Assembly: GCF_900111145.1 (NCBI RefSeq)
Contig: NZ_FOIR01000006.1
Span: forward strand, 80,142-144,141
Origin: Roseivirga pacifica
Lineage (GTDB): Bacteria > Bacteroidota > Bacteroidia > Cytophagales > Cyclobacteriaceae
Direction: 5' to 3'
DNA: 64,000 bases
Part shown: piece by piece, positions 27,896-36,798 of the stretch
How the letters are laid out: every line of letters starts with the position of its first letter
Position numbering within the stretch: the stretch's first letter is position 1
Position numbers and translations under genes: made by a program
The notes under the pieces: generated by a model
The model's input: only the letters and a program-made list of their open reading frames with translations
The model's database searches: none
Told to the model about the DNA's origin: nothing

Positions 27896-27925
27896 TATCT
27901 TTGATACTATCAAATGATACTATCA
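27896..27925 (+). promoter_or_regulatory. promoter -7 box with two tandem palindromic operators before the Fic gene
   Basis: TATCTTTG (27896-27903) matches TAnnTTTG exactly. It overlaps the first of two identical palindromes TGATACTATCA (27902-27912 and 27915-27925), and the second runs into the ATG at 27925. The expected transcription start falls between or within them, which is repressor geometry. The Fic protein ends in a winged-helix-like domain that could bind here. Confidence 0.5.
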
Positions 27926-28887
27926 TGAAGCCTCCGTATGAGATTAACACAAATATCTTAGGGTTAATAACTAGTATTTCGGAAAAGATTGGAGAAGTAA
28001 ATGCCTCTTTCTTAATAAAGTCTTCTCCTAGCCTTCGAAAGCAGAATCAAATTAAAACGATTCACTCTTCTTTGCAGATTGAAGGTAACACTTTGACAGA
28101 ACAACAAATTACTGCAATACTTGAAAACAAAAGAGTTATTGGCCCATCAAAGGACATCAAAGAAGTTCAAAATGCAATAAAAGTTTATGAGTCAATAATT
28201 GACTACAAATTTGATTCTATTAACTCCTTTTTAAAAGCTCACAAGACGTTAATGTTTGGACTAATTGATAATCCAGGGGAGTTTAGAAAAGAAGGAGTTG
28301 GAATTGTAAAAGGATCCAAAGTTGAACACTTAGCCCCCCCTCCTGAAAATGTTCAGTATTTAATAAAAGACCTATTTGATTACCTCAAAAATGACGAGGA
28401 AATCACTTTGATAAAAAGTTGTGTTTTTCATTACGAAATGGAATTTATTCATCCTTTTACTGACGGAAACGGTAGAATGGGAAGATTATGGCAAACAATT
28501 ATTTTAATGTCTCAATACCCCATCTTTCAATACTTGCCTTTTGAGACCTTAATATCAAAGTCGCAAGAGGACTATTACAAAGTTCTATCCATATGTGACA
28601 AAACGGGAAAATCGACTGTATTCATAGAATATATGCTTTCAGTAGTAAATGATACGCTAGCAGAACTAATTAAAAATTCTGTTTCTGTGAATATGACACA
28701 GGAAAATAGACTAAAACACTTTTGCTCTCTAAATATGGACTCCTTCTCTAGAAAAGACTATATGCAAGTCTTCAAGCACTTGAGTAGCGCTTCAGCCAGT
28801 AGAGATTTAAAAACTGGAATTGAAAAAGGGTTATTCACAAAATCAGGAGATAAAAGACTGACAACTTATCACATTAAAAAACAATAA
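27925..28887 (+). CDS. Fic-domain AMPylase-type protein with N-terminal inhibitory helix and C-terminal winged helix
   Basis: 320 residues from ATG 27925; a TTG at 27901 is in frame but overlaps the operator palindromes. It carries an N-terminal SLQIEG (about residues 49-54), matching the inhibitory (S/T)xxxE(G/N) motif. The catalytic HPFTDGNGRMGR (about 176-187) is complete with catalytic His, metal-binding Asp and nucleotide-binding Asn/Arg. The C-terminus (FSRKDYMQVFKHLSSASASR then DLKTGIEKGLFTKSGDKR) looks like a winged helix. Fic enzymes transfer AMP to target proteins; the target is unknown. It is probably an accessory gene. Confidence 0.88.
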   Translation: MKPPYEINTNILGLITSISEKIGEVNASFLIKSSPSLRKQNQIKTIHSSLQIEGNTLTEQQITAILENKRVIGPSKDIKEVQNAIKVYESIIDYKFDSINSFLKAHKTLMFGLIDNPGEFRKEGVGIVKGSKVEHLAPPPENVQYLIKDLFDYLKNDEEITLIKSCVFHYEMEFIHPFTDGNGRMGRLWQTIILMSQYPIFQYLPFETLISKSQEDYYKVLSICDKTGKSTVFIEYMLSVVNDTLAELIKNSVSVNMTQENRLKHFCSLNMDSFSRKDYMQVFKHLSSASASRDLKTGIEKGLFTKSGDKRLTTYHIKKQ

Positions 28888-28973
28888 ACTCGGTATGCAA
28901 CAACCTATATTCAATGTGGCTTATGGAGGTACAGAAAATCCTTAACTTATTGTAGCTATAAACTGCATAGCCA

Positions 28974-29420
28974 GTGTATTCTACCCAATTGCTAGTAAAA
29001 AAGTTGAAACTCAAAGACCTTAGAAATATCAATTCAAACCTAGAGTTAGCTAAAGTAGATTTTAGCGAAACTGAGAATATCTATACATCGAATTATTGGG
29101 ATGGTGCTATAAGCGGTATTATTAAATACCAGAATAGACTTTTTTGGTTTGAAATGATTCAAGAAAATGAAGATTGGAAAGCAGGTGATTGGCATAGAAG
29201 GTTTGCTATCGTCAAACTTTCAATTGAACAAACAGAAAAGGAATTTCAAGTTCATGAAGACTTCCAAAGGTATGTCGGAACTCATTTTGATGGCAAACCA
29301 TTAAAAAGCCCTCCAAAACTTGAAGAAGGGAAAATAGATGAGTTCTATGAAAAACATGGTGAATATGTCAAATCAAAACCTTTTGAAGACAATGAAGTAA
29401 TTGCATGGATGGAGAACTAA
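28974..29420 (+). CDS. hypothetical protein
   Basis: 148 residues from a GTG start (YSTQLLVKKLKLKDLRNINS). It is soluble, mixed alpha/beta and charged, with an aromatic-rich centre (YWDGAISGIIKYQNRLFWFE, NEDWKAGDWHRRFAIVKLS) and no signal peptide. I do not recognise the family. Size, isolation and the preceding 86-bp spacer with weak palindromes suggest another passenger of the accessory patch. The start is uncertain because no ATG lies nearby in frame. Confidence 0.55.
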   Translation: MYSTQLLVKKLKLKDLRNINSNLELAKVDFSETENIYTSNYWDGAISGIIKYQNRLFWFEMIQENEDWKAGDWHRRFAIVKLSIEQTEKEFQVHEDFQRYVGTHFDGKPLKSPPKLEEGKIDEFYEKHGEYVKSKPFEDNEVIAWMEN

Positions 29421-29476
29421 AAAGCAAGTACCAAAGACCAAAACAACTAAACCATTGTATGATTTTTACCAAACCA

Positions 29477-31666
29477 CTAATACCTCTCCAACTTCCTTAG
29501 ACTTTCTTGGTTTACTGGGCGATGTATAGATTCTATAATGTCCTTTTTCTCTAGTTCTGTCAATCGCCAACTAAGTGAAGCGCGGTCCTCCGGATCGGCT
29601 GCATATTGAATTTCCACCCGCTGCAATTGGTCGCCAAAAGAAGCTTTTACTAACTCATACCACTGGTCATTTTTAATCGTCTGCACCTTGTCCCAGCTTT
29701 TATACACCGACTGAATTGGCGAGAAAAATCGCTCAACAATATTCTGTGATTTTACCGCTGCCAGTTCTTCACTTTTCTTTGAGTCACGCACGGCCAACAG
29801 CACCACTTCATTGGTGTTTTCCTTTATCCAACCTTTAAATGCTTCCAAGAAAATCAGCGCATCTACTACCCCATAATTATCGGAAATTCCAGCATCGGCA
29901 ATTTGCACTGGTGGCTCCGTTGGCAATGTCATGGTTGGGGTAATGTACGGAAAAGTAGCACTCATGCGCAGTGCGGTTAAAAACCGCAAGCTATCGGCTT
30001 GATGTTCCTCCAACAAAGCTCTAAAATCCACCCCTTGTACAATCGCATTTTGGTCTCTCTTTTCATTAAAAACACCAACAGGATGCGGAGAGATGTAAAG
30101 CTTGCGTCCGTCATTGGTAATCAACGGTGCTACCAAAAGCTTCGGAATTCTTGCGCTATATTCTGCTTCGCGATAATCGGCAATGGGTCTATCGAGCAAA
30201 CCACCCAAATTCTGACTTAGGTTTTGCTCAAAGGTATAGCCTCGCTCTTTTTTATAGGTTTGACCAGCATATTCAAAGTTTCTCACCTTTAAAAAGAAAT
30301 CGTTGATCAGCAGGGTAAATATCATAGGGTTAAGCAATTCGGTACTAATAGCCACCCTTGCTTGTTCATCGCTTACCATAACATTTTGCATGTAGATATC
30401 GCGGAAGTATGCCGCCCCAACCAAGCCGCCAGAAGCTCCCGTAATAAGAAAGGTTTTGTCCATTAATTGGCCCTTCATGGCCGAATCGGCATGCTGCAAA
30501 ACGGTGGTCGTCCAAAGTGCTGCGCGCTGCCCTCCTCCACTTACTGCTACCAACACCATATTGGGTTTTTCCTGCCCAGTTTTGGCCTTCCAGTTTTGGA
30601 GCATTTCAATCCAATAGGCCTTGCTTTCCCTCACGGCATCTTCGGATACCAAGGCATTTACTTTGTTCAAGTTGTAGGTCGTAGGTTCGGTTTTATAATC
30701 GAGCCCATAAGCCGGAAAAGTATAGCCCGTATGGTACCTGCTAGAGTAAACATTGGCAATAACCAGTAGCAAAATAACCGCAGAAACCACCCACGAACGT
30801 AGCCAATAACTAAGGGCACCTGTGGCCATTACAAAAATGGTAAAGAACAGCACCGCTGATGCTCCGGCCGGAATTTGAAAAACAGGAGTGTTCTGAAATA
30901 TCCCAAGGCCGAAAATAACTACCAACAGAAATACTTCCGCAATAATGGCATTGCTCTGGTTTTGCTTAAAAATGCCAAGAATGGCTACCCTATCGTAATA
31001 TTTTTCGAAGCGGTGGGTAGGAAAAAAACGAAACTTAATGGAAAGGTAGTTATCGCATTTTACAGGCTTTTTATTCAACCTTCTCAGCTGTTGAAAAGCC
31101 GACTTGCGCTTTTGCACGCTAAACTTTGGTGGCAGCTTAGCCGCTTTGCGCTTAAGCACCGTACGCATGTCGCGGTTGGTTATGGCAAAATAGCTAAACA
31201 GCATCATGAGCATAAAAGCGTAGCCTAGCAATAAACCACCTACGCTGGCCAAAATCTCGGTGCTGCTATAAAGTGCCGCATCGCGCTGAAAGCCAATTAT
31301 TCTAACGACATAAAAAATTAGAAAGCCTAGCGGTAAAAGTGCATTGTTGAGACAGTAATGCGTGAATGGCCGTGGCAAAGTACCCAAAAACGGAAAACGA
31401 AAGCCATCCAAGATATAACTGGTAATGTTAAATGACATGGCAAAACCAGCCAGCACAACGCCCATAATCAGAAAGCCCCAAAAGCCTACTTTGTCTAAAT
31501 AGATTGGATCCAAGAATAGGTAGGGAATCCCCAAACTCTTGCCAATTCGACCATCTATAATCGCAAAGAGTATGACCCAATAAAGCAGTAAAAACTGGTT
31601 GTGCTTAATATGCACAAGCAATAGCTTAATGGGAAAACTGTTTAAAATGGATCGAATAATCTTCAA
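29477..31666 (-). CDS. membrane protein with patatin-like phospholipase domain
   Basis: 729 residues. The first ~300 hold several membrane helices (for example LLLYWVILFAIIDG, GFLIMGVVLAGFAMSF, ILASVGGLLLGYAFMLMMLF and two around 240-300). The C-terminal ~350 residues form a patatin domain with glycine-rich oxyanion SGGGQRAA near 379, nucleophile elbow GASGG near 409 and the catalytic Asp in ADAGISDNYGV near 590. Patatins hydrolyse acyl ester bonds of lipids. The domain follows the last membrane helix, so orientation decides whether it acts in cytoplasm or periplasm. Its start overlaps the upstream methyltransferase gene by 4 bp, so the pair is co-transcribed. Confidence 0.85.
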   Translation of the reverse strand: MKIIRSILNSFPIKLLLVHIKHNQFLLLYWVILFAIIDGRIGKSLGIPYLFLDPIYLDKVGFWGFLIMGVVLAGFAMSFNITSYILDGFRFPFLGTLPRPFTHYCLNNALLPLGFLIFYVVRIIGFQRDAALYSSTEILASVGGLLLGYAFMLMMLFSYFAITNRDMRTVLKRKAAKLPPKFSVQKRKSAFQQLRRLNKKPVKCDNYLSIKFRFFPTHRFEKYYDRVAILGIFKQNQSNAIIAEVFLLVVIFGLGIFQNTPVFQIPAGASAVLFFTIFVMATGALSYWLRSWVVSAVILLLVIANVYSSRYHTGYTFPAYGLDYKTEPTTYNLNKVNALVSEDAVRESKAYWIEMLQNWKAKTGQEKPNMVLVAVSGGGQRAALWTTTVLQHADSAMKGQLMDKTFLITGASGGLVGAAYFRDIYMQNVMVSDEQARVAISTELLNPMIFTLLINDFFLKVRNFEYAGQTYKKERGYTFEQNLSQNLGGLLDRPIADYREAEYSARIPKLLVAPLITNDGRKLYISPHPVGVFNEKRDQNAIVQGVDFRALLEEHQADSLRFLTALRMSATFPYITPTMTLPTEPPVQIADAGISDNYGVVDALIFLEAFKGWIKENTNEVVLLAVRDSKKSEELAAVKSQNIVERFFSPIQSVYKSWDKVQTIKNDQWYELVKASFGDQLQRVEIQYAADPEDRASLSWRLTELEKKDIIESIHRPVNQESLRKLERY

Positions 31667-32832
31667 TCTTTTTGCTTCTTGGTACCTCTGTATAAATCGT
31701 ATTTCAACAATCTACATTCAATTTTCGCATTGAAAAAGGGAATTCTGGCAGAAGTTCTTAGACCGATGTGTTTGGCAAGATCGAGGTTACCAGTAAAGAT
31801 AAAGCCTGTATACCCGTTACACTTTTGCTTCATAAAATCGCCAATAGCCTTATAAATTGGCTCCAGCTCTTTTACCTCTCCAAGTCGCTCTCCATATTCG
31901 GGGTTCATCATTAGCACGCCATCTTCTTGCGGCACAGGCGTATCGCGAAAATCACCTTCAAAAAATTCGATCATATGGTCAACTCCGGCAGTTTTGGCAT
32001 TGTCCCTCGCTGCAAAAAGTGCTTGTCTACTCAGGTCTGAAGCTATGATTTTCACACCTTCGGTTTCTTTTATCTGCAAACCTGCCAGTCGTTTATAGCC
32101 CTCCCACGACTCTTCATCGTAGCCTTTTAGGTGCATAAAGCCAAAGTTATCGCGAAACAATCCAGGCGCTTTGTTCTGAGCCAAAAGTGCTGCCTCAATG
32201 GCCAGGGTACCACTACCACACATGGGGTTTACAAAGGGGCTTTCTCTATCCCACTCAGATGCAATGATTGTAGCAGCCGCCAACGATTCACTCATTGGTG
32301 CCTTGAATGGAATTTTTCTATAACCATGCTTAGAAATTGTCTGGCCAGAAGTGTCGAAATAAATGCGCACTTTATCTTCTTTCCAGTACAGGTGAATCAC
32401 CACATGATCTTTTTCTGGCCCGGAATTAGGTCGCTTACCAGTCTTCTCCAAAAACCTATCGGCAATGGCATCTTTCACCCTTACATTGGCAAAACGTGTA
32501 TCCTTAATACTATCGTTTTTCACATAGCTGGTAATGGAAAAGTAGGTATCGTTATGCATGTACTTTTCCCAAGGAATATTCTTAATCCGCTTATAAAGTT
32601 CATTGGCATTTACTGCCCTAAACCGCTGAATTTGAAACAATACCCTGCTTGCTGTACGCAGGTACATGTTTAAGCGCATGCAGTCGTCCATATAGCCGCT
32701 GGTTTCTACCTCTGTAACGCTCGAATGTTTTATTTCATAGCCCAAATCGGTCAGCTCTTTGGCCAGCCAGTCATTCATTTTTGGGAAACAGGTTACTACT
32801 ATATCGGTCTTATATGGAAATACGCTACTCAT
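31663..32832 (-). CDS. THUMP-domain RNA methyltransferase (RlmL/RlmK-N-terminal-like)
   Basis: 389 residues. An N-terminal ferredoxin-like/THUMP RNA-binding part (residues ~1-165) leads into a UPF0020 methyltransferase. Its motif I is NPMCGSGTLAIEAALLAQ near 202, preceded by HGYRKIPFKAPMSESLAAAT. The catalytic motif IV reads MMNPEYGERLGE near 308, where the usual N-P-P-Y is N-P-E-Y. Homologues methylate a guanine N2 of 23S rRNA. The ATG at 32832 is well placed, and the stop/start overlap (ATGA) couples it to the patatin gene. The 316 bp upstream (32833-33148) show no gene and no clear signal. Confidence 0.87.
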   Translation of the reverse strand: MSSVFPYKTDIVVTCFPKMNDWLAKELTDLGYEIKHSSVTEVETSGYMDDCMRLNMYLRTASRVLFQIQRFRAVNANELYKRIKNIPWEKYMHNDTYFSITSYVKNDSIKDTRFANVRVKDAIADRFLEKTGKRPNSGPEKDHVVIHLYWKEDKVRIYFDTSGQTISKHGYRKIPFKAPMSESLAAATIIASEWDRESPFVNPMCGSGTLAIEAALLAQNKAPGLFRDNFGFMHLKGYDEESWEGYKRLAGLQIKETEGVKIIASDLSRQALFAARDNAKTAGVDHMIEFFEGDFRDTPVPQEDGVLMMNPEYGERLGEVKELEPIYKAIGDFMKQKCNGYTGFIFTGNLDLAKHIGLRTSARIPFFNAKIECRLLKYDLYRGTKKQKD

Positions 32833-33148
32833 TAAAGGCGAAATACGGCAGAATTGATGGTATTAACAAAATCGGAATCACTCATTAATTTCTCAGCGCA
32901 TCAAAGTGCGATCATTCCTTTCAAATTTTAGCAAAAGCTATTTTCAAGCCGTATGATTCAACAATAATTATGAAGCCTTAGCACCATGTATGAATGATGG
33001 AGTGCAAGGAATTATTAGTGCAACTCGGCAAAACTGGCACGGGTGCTTTACGCACATTTTTAACACACATTATGTCAAAGGTTTTTTAGTAAAGTGTAGC
33101 TTTAAACCTTTAGTGATTCGAACCATCTAAACAACAAATTTCAACGAG

Positions 33149-33547
33149 ATGAAAAAGTATTCTTACCTATTAGCGCTTTTGCTTTTCGTAGGCCTTTCTA
33201 GCGCCTATGCTCAAGGTGGCCAGGGAGGCCGCAGACAGCAAATGGATCCTGAAAAAGTGGCAAAACAACGTGCCGACATGTGGCAAGAAGAGTTTGGCCT
33301 TTCTGACGAGCAGCACGAAAAAGTGCAAGCCGTATTGGTAAAAAACATTGAGGAGACGCAAGAAAAAATGCAGTCGCTAAGAGGCAGTGGAGATAGAGCA
33401 GCCATGCAAAAAGGCATGGAAGAAGTGAGAGAAAGCCTAGAAAAAGAGTTGAAGACCATTTTTACAGAAACGCAGTGGACTGCTTATGAAAAATGGAAAA
33501 AAGAGAACCCACCGATGCAAAGACGCAGAGGCGGTGGGGGTCAATAG
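33149..33547 (+). CDS. small exported Spy/CpxP-like helical protein
   Basis: 132 residues with a signal peptide (KKYSYLLALLLFVGLSSAYA, cleavage before QGG). The mature chain is helical and charged (DPEKVAKQRADMWQEEFGLS, DEQHEKVQAVLVKNIEETQ, QWTAYEKWKKENPP) with Gly/Arg/Gln-rich ends. The helical-hairpin pattern with a QxxxY-K segment is like periplasmic Spy/CpxP chaperone-type proteins and the DUF4890-type proteins of Bacteroidota. A stress-response role is inferred from the family only. It ends at a shared bidirectional terminator. Confidence 0.75.
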   Translation: MKKYSYLLALLLFVGLSSAYAQGGQGGRRQQMDPEKVAKQRADMWQEEFGLSDEQHEKVQAVLVKNIEETQEKMQSLRGSGDRAAMQKGMEEVRESLEKELKTIFTETQWTAYEKWKKENPPMQRRRGGGGQ

Positions 33548-33554
33548 TTTCAAT

Positions 33555-33595
33555 AAGAGGCCGTTCTTTAGTCAAACGGCCTCTTCTTATTTTTT
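33555..33595. terminator. bidirectional rho-independent terminator
   Basis: The stem AAGAGGCCGTT (33555-33565) pairs perfectly with AACGGCCTCTT (33575-33585) and is followed by a T-rich run (TTATTTTTTT). It lies between two convergent genes, 33149-33547 (+) and 33587-34222 (-), whose stop is at its edge, so it can serve both. Confidence 0.85.
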
Positions 33596-34222
33596 TCCGT
33601 AAACTTTCACTAGGTCTTCCCAAACAGAAGCAAGCCACTCTTCCCCTTCACCTTCAAAAGGTAGTATTCTCCCTCTTTGGTAAAAGGTGTAAACCAACTC
33701 ATTACTTTCACTATCCATTTCTACCCAAACCTCTTTTCGGGTTGTTTCATCCATCACCATTAGGTAACCATCATCTGCCAGTGACTTTAACGCAGAAAAG
33801 TCATCGTTAAACTTCACTTTACCACTAGATTCAATCAATAATCCTGTCCGACTATTCTTAGAACGTAAGAAATGACCGTTAATCTCGTATGCACTACCAA
33901 ACTCAAAACTTGGTAAGGCAGGCAACGATGGCAGGCTTGGCAAGCTCGGAAGCGAAGGCAAAGCCGGTAATGACGCCAAACTTGGTAAATCGGGCAATTC
34001 TGGCAATACAACCTCCAATGCCGGAATGGGTGGAATTGAAGGAATAGATGGAATGGACGGTATTGGAGGGATAGCTGGAACCGGTGGTACTGGCGGAATC
34101 ACCTCCGTTCCGCTTCTTCTGTACCTTTCATTGCGTGTATCTTGTGCACTGGCAAAAGCCAGTGAAAAGCACATTACTACCGCAAAGAATAACTTAAATA
34201 AACTGTGTTTTGATTTAATCAT
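33587..34222 (-). CDS. exported protein with proline triplet repeats
   Basis: 211 residues. A signal peptide (residues ~7-26, LFKLFFAVVMCFSLAFASA) precedes QDTRNERYRR. Residues ~42-105 are a strict period-3 array with Pro at every third position, first as PPV/PAI/PSI units, then as PSL/PAL units. The C-terminal ~100 residues are a compact beta-rich domain (NGHFLRSKNSRTGLLIESSG, KFNDDFSALKSLADDGYLMV). The Pro array should form an extended rod holding the domain off the membrane. No family is recognised. Confidence 0.7.
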   Translation of the reverse strand: MIKSKHSLFKLFFAVVMCFSLAFASAQDTRNERYRRSGTEVIPPVPPVPAIPPIPSIPSIPSIPPIPALEVVLPELPDLPSLASLPALPSLPSLPSLPSLPALPSFEFGSAYEINGHFLRSKNSRTGLLIESSGKVKFNDDFSALKSLADDGYLMVMDETTRKEVWVEMDSESNELVYTFYQRGRILPFEGEGEEWLASVWEDLVKVYGKK

Positions 34223-34335
34223 AGCATTGAGATTTTGACAGTTACAATTTGGAAAGCAATGCTATTAAGAAAAAGTAAGCGGGAGTGAACCGTAGTTTTT
34301 ATGGATTGAAACCGCGGTTCACTTCTTTCACTAAA

Positions 34336-36786
34336 TCACTCATACCTCAATGCCTTGGCCGGATTTCCATTGGCAGCCTTAATTGATTGAGAAATAATGG
34401 TAAGCAGCGCAATAAGCAGTAACACCGCTGCCGGCACTACAAACAAGACCCAACCAATGCTTATTCTATTGGCATAGCCCAGTAACCACTGATTAAGCAC
34501 AAAATAGGCCACAGGTATTGCTATGATAATCGAAACACCAATCAGCTTAAGGAAATTGGTAGAAAATAGCTTGATAATTGACGGGACAGATGCTCCCAAA
34601 ACTTTACGAATGCCTATTTCCTTAATCCGCTGTTGTACCTCATAAAGCACTAGACCAAACAACCCAAGTATGGCTACAAAAATGGTCATTATGGCAAAGG
34701 AGGTGAACACAGTTCCGAATTGCTGATCGGCTCGATATTGCTTGTTGAAATCTTCATCCACAAAGAAGTACTCAAAATCACTGGCAGGATAAACCGACTG
34801 ATACAACTCTCTGATGGCACTAAGAGATGCAGCATAGCCATTCTGATCATCTGCCTTCAACTTAATTAGTGTATAGTTGGCATAATTCGATGCTTTATCG
34901 AAAAAGAAAGCCATTGGTTCCACATTATACTTTACTGAATTCTGGTTGTAATCGCCAATCACGCCAACCAGTGTAAATATTCTCCCCCATCGATTTACTT
35001 TTTGGCCAATGGCCGCTTCATTAGAATCAAAACCCAGTGTTTTTCTGCCAGTTTCGTTCACGATCATTCCATGATACTGCTTATCCGTATCTTCAAATGG
35101 CGTTTCCAATTCGGCATTAAAATACCTGCCGGCCAATAATTCAATCTCGAAAGATTGCAATAGTTGGTCATCTACTCTAAAGAAAGCGAAGTTGACATTT
35201 TTACCTGCTTCGGTGCCCACGGTATACATGCCAGTGGTTGTATTTAAATCCAATGTTCCTCTTCCGAAACTCGATTCAGAAAGCGCTACACTTTCTACCT
35301 GAGAAAGCCTTAATAACTCGGACCTAAGCGTCTTTCTCTTTGCAGCGATTGTCTCTTCATCTTCCGGCAAAAGCGGATTATTGATAGCCAAGGACTCCGC
35401 CAAGTTCACTCCCAAATCTTGATTGCGCATGTGATTTACCTGCTTATAAATGGTAAGTGTACCCACCAATAAAAGCATGGTAATTGCAAACTGAAATACT
35501 ACAAGTCCCTTTCGTAAAAATAAACCCGATTTAGAATCTTTTAGCTTTCCTGAAATAACAGCGAGTGGCTTATGCCCTGAAAGCACGAATGCAGGATAAA
35601 CGCCAGAAGCAATAGCACCGATTGCATAAATCAACAAAATCTGCCAAATCAGACTTGGTTCATCCAACAGATTAAAAGAAAGCGTAACCCCAGCCACACG
35701 ATTGAACGAAGGCAACACACCCTGAATGAGCGTAATGGTAAGCACAACAGCCAAAAGATTTAGCACAAATGACTCTGTGAGAAACTGTGCAATTAAGGCG
35801 CCTCTTCCAGAACCCATTACCTTTTTTAAACCAACTTCTTTAGCTCGCTCCATTGCCCTGGCCGTACTCAAATTGATGTAGTTCACCCAGGCAATTACCA
35901 GCACAAAAACGGCAACAATAATCAGGATATTTACCACCTCGGCACTGCCATTTGCTTGCGCTTCGAATGTTTTGTCAGAGTGTAAATGAATATCAGCCAA
36001 AGGCTGCACTACCAAGCTATCACCTCTCTCTTCAAAGCTTTCGGTGTGCTTAAAGTAAATTTCATTCAACTTTTTCTCTAACACACTTTGGTCTGCCTGA
36101 TTGGTAAGTAGGTACATAAACTCGTTGTTACCGCCAAAGTCTTCATATGTACTGCCCAAATAACTAATCGCAGACTCGTAAGAAACCAAAATATCAAATG
36201 TAAGGTGGGTGTTTGCTGGTACATCTTTAATCACCCCACTCACTTGCATGTCGACAGCGCCACCACCAGGAATTACCGTAAGCGTTTTGCCCATTGGATC
36301 TTCTTCACCAAAGTATTTTTTGGCTGCACCTTCAGTAAGCACTATTTGGTTTACTTCGCTTAGTGCCGTTTCAGGGTCGCCTTTAACCATTTCCCAATCG
36401 AACACCTTAAGCCAAGCAGGGTTAGCAAAATATGCCCTGTCTTCATTGAAAGAAGTATTCTCACGCTTAAAGACCAACCGGCCAAAATTGCGCGCCATGG
36501 CATAATCCGTTACTTCTGGCAATTGCTCTTTGGCAATTAGCCCAGCGCCTGGGTAACACTGCGCATCGGCTATTTGAAATGTATTTCCATTGTAGATGTC
36601 CACCGTAACGCGGTAAATATCTTCTGCCTTAGTATGAAATCTATCATAGCTCATTTCATACTTTGCGTAAGTAAGAATAAGTAAACAAACCGTCATACCA
36701 ACGGTAAGGCCAAGAATGTTGATAAACGTAAAAGCCTTTCTCTTTTTAAAGTTTCTGAAGGCGATAAGTATATGGTTCTTTAACAT
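34336..36786 (-). CDS. FtsX-like ABC transporter permease (MacB-type), third of a tandem
   Basis: 816 residues. A MacB-style periplasmic core follows the first membrane helix (residues ~21-41, FTFINILGLTVGMTVCLLIL). A three-helix FtsX domain comes next (VVNILIIVAVFVLVIAWVNY, then ERAKEVGLKKVMGSGRGALI), then a second core and a C-terminal FtsX domain (QQRIKEIGIRKVLGASVPSI). It ends in NPAKALRYE. Such permeases couple with a LolD/MacB-type ATPase in lipoprotein or peptide transport and signalling; none is encoded nearby. It lies 12 bp after the preceding permease gene, in one operon. Confidence 0.9.
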   Translation of the reverse strand: MLKNHILIAFRNFKKRKAFTFINILGLTVGMTVCLLILTYAKYEMSYDRFHTKAEDIYRVTVDIYNGNTFQIADAQCYPGAGLIAKEQLPEVTDYAMARNFGRLVFKRENTSFNEDRAYFANPAWLKVFDWEMVKGDPETALSEVNQIVLTEGAAKKYFGEEDPMGKTLTVIPGGGAVDMQVSGVIKDVPANTHLTFDILVSYESAISYLGSTYEDFGGNNEFMYLLTNQADQSVLEKKLNEIYFKHTESFEERGDSLVVQPLADIHLHSDKTFEAQANGSAEVVNILIIVAVFVLVIAWVNYINLSTARAMERAKEVGLKKVMGSGRGALIAQFLTESFVLNLLAVVLTITLIQGVLPSFNRVAGVTLSFNLLDEPSLIWQILLIYAIGAIASGVYPAFVLSGHKPLAVISGKLKDSKSGLFLRKGLVVFQFAITMLLLVGTLTIYKQVNHMRNQDLGVNLAESLAINNPLLPEDEETIAAKRKTLRSELLRLSQVESVALSESSFGRGTLDLNTTTGMYTVGTEAGKNVNFAFFRVDDQLLQSFEIELLAGRYFNAELETPFEDTDKQYHGMIVNETGRKTLGFDSNEAAIGQKVNRWGRIFTLVGVIGDYNQNSVKYNVEPMAFFFDKASNYANYTLIKLKADDQNGYAASLSAIRELYQSVYPASDFEYFFVDEDFNKQYRADQQFGTVFTSFAIMTIFVAILGLFGLVLYEVQQRIKEIGIRKVLGASVPSIIKLFSTNFLKLIGVSIIIAIPVAYFVLNQWLLGYANRISIGWVLFVVPAAVLLLIALLTIISQSIKAANGNPAKALRYE

Positions 36787-36798
36787 GACATTTTGAGT

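Noticed and set aside
32131..32673. A 180-residue open frame on the plus strand
   Set aside because: It is antisense to the THUMP methyltransferase gene whose motifs are intact; no recognisable protein features.
33493..33810. A 105-residue plus-strand frame
   Set aside because: It runs across the end of the Spy-like gene and the bidirectional terminator into the antisense of the proline-rich gene.
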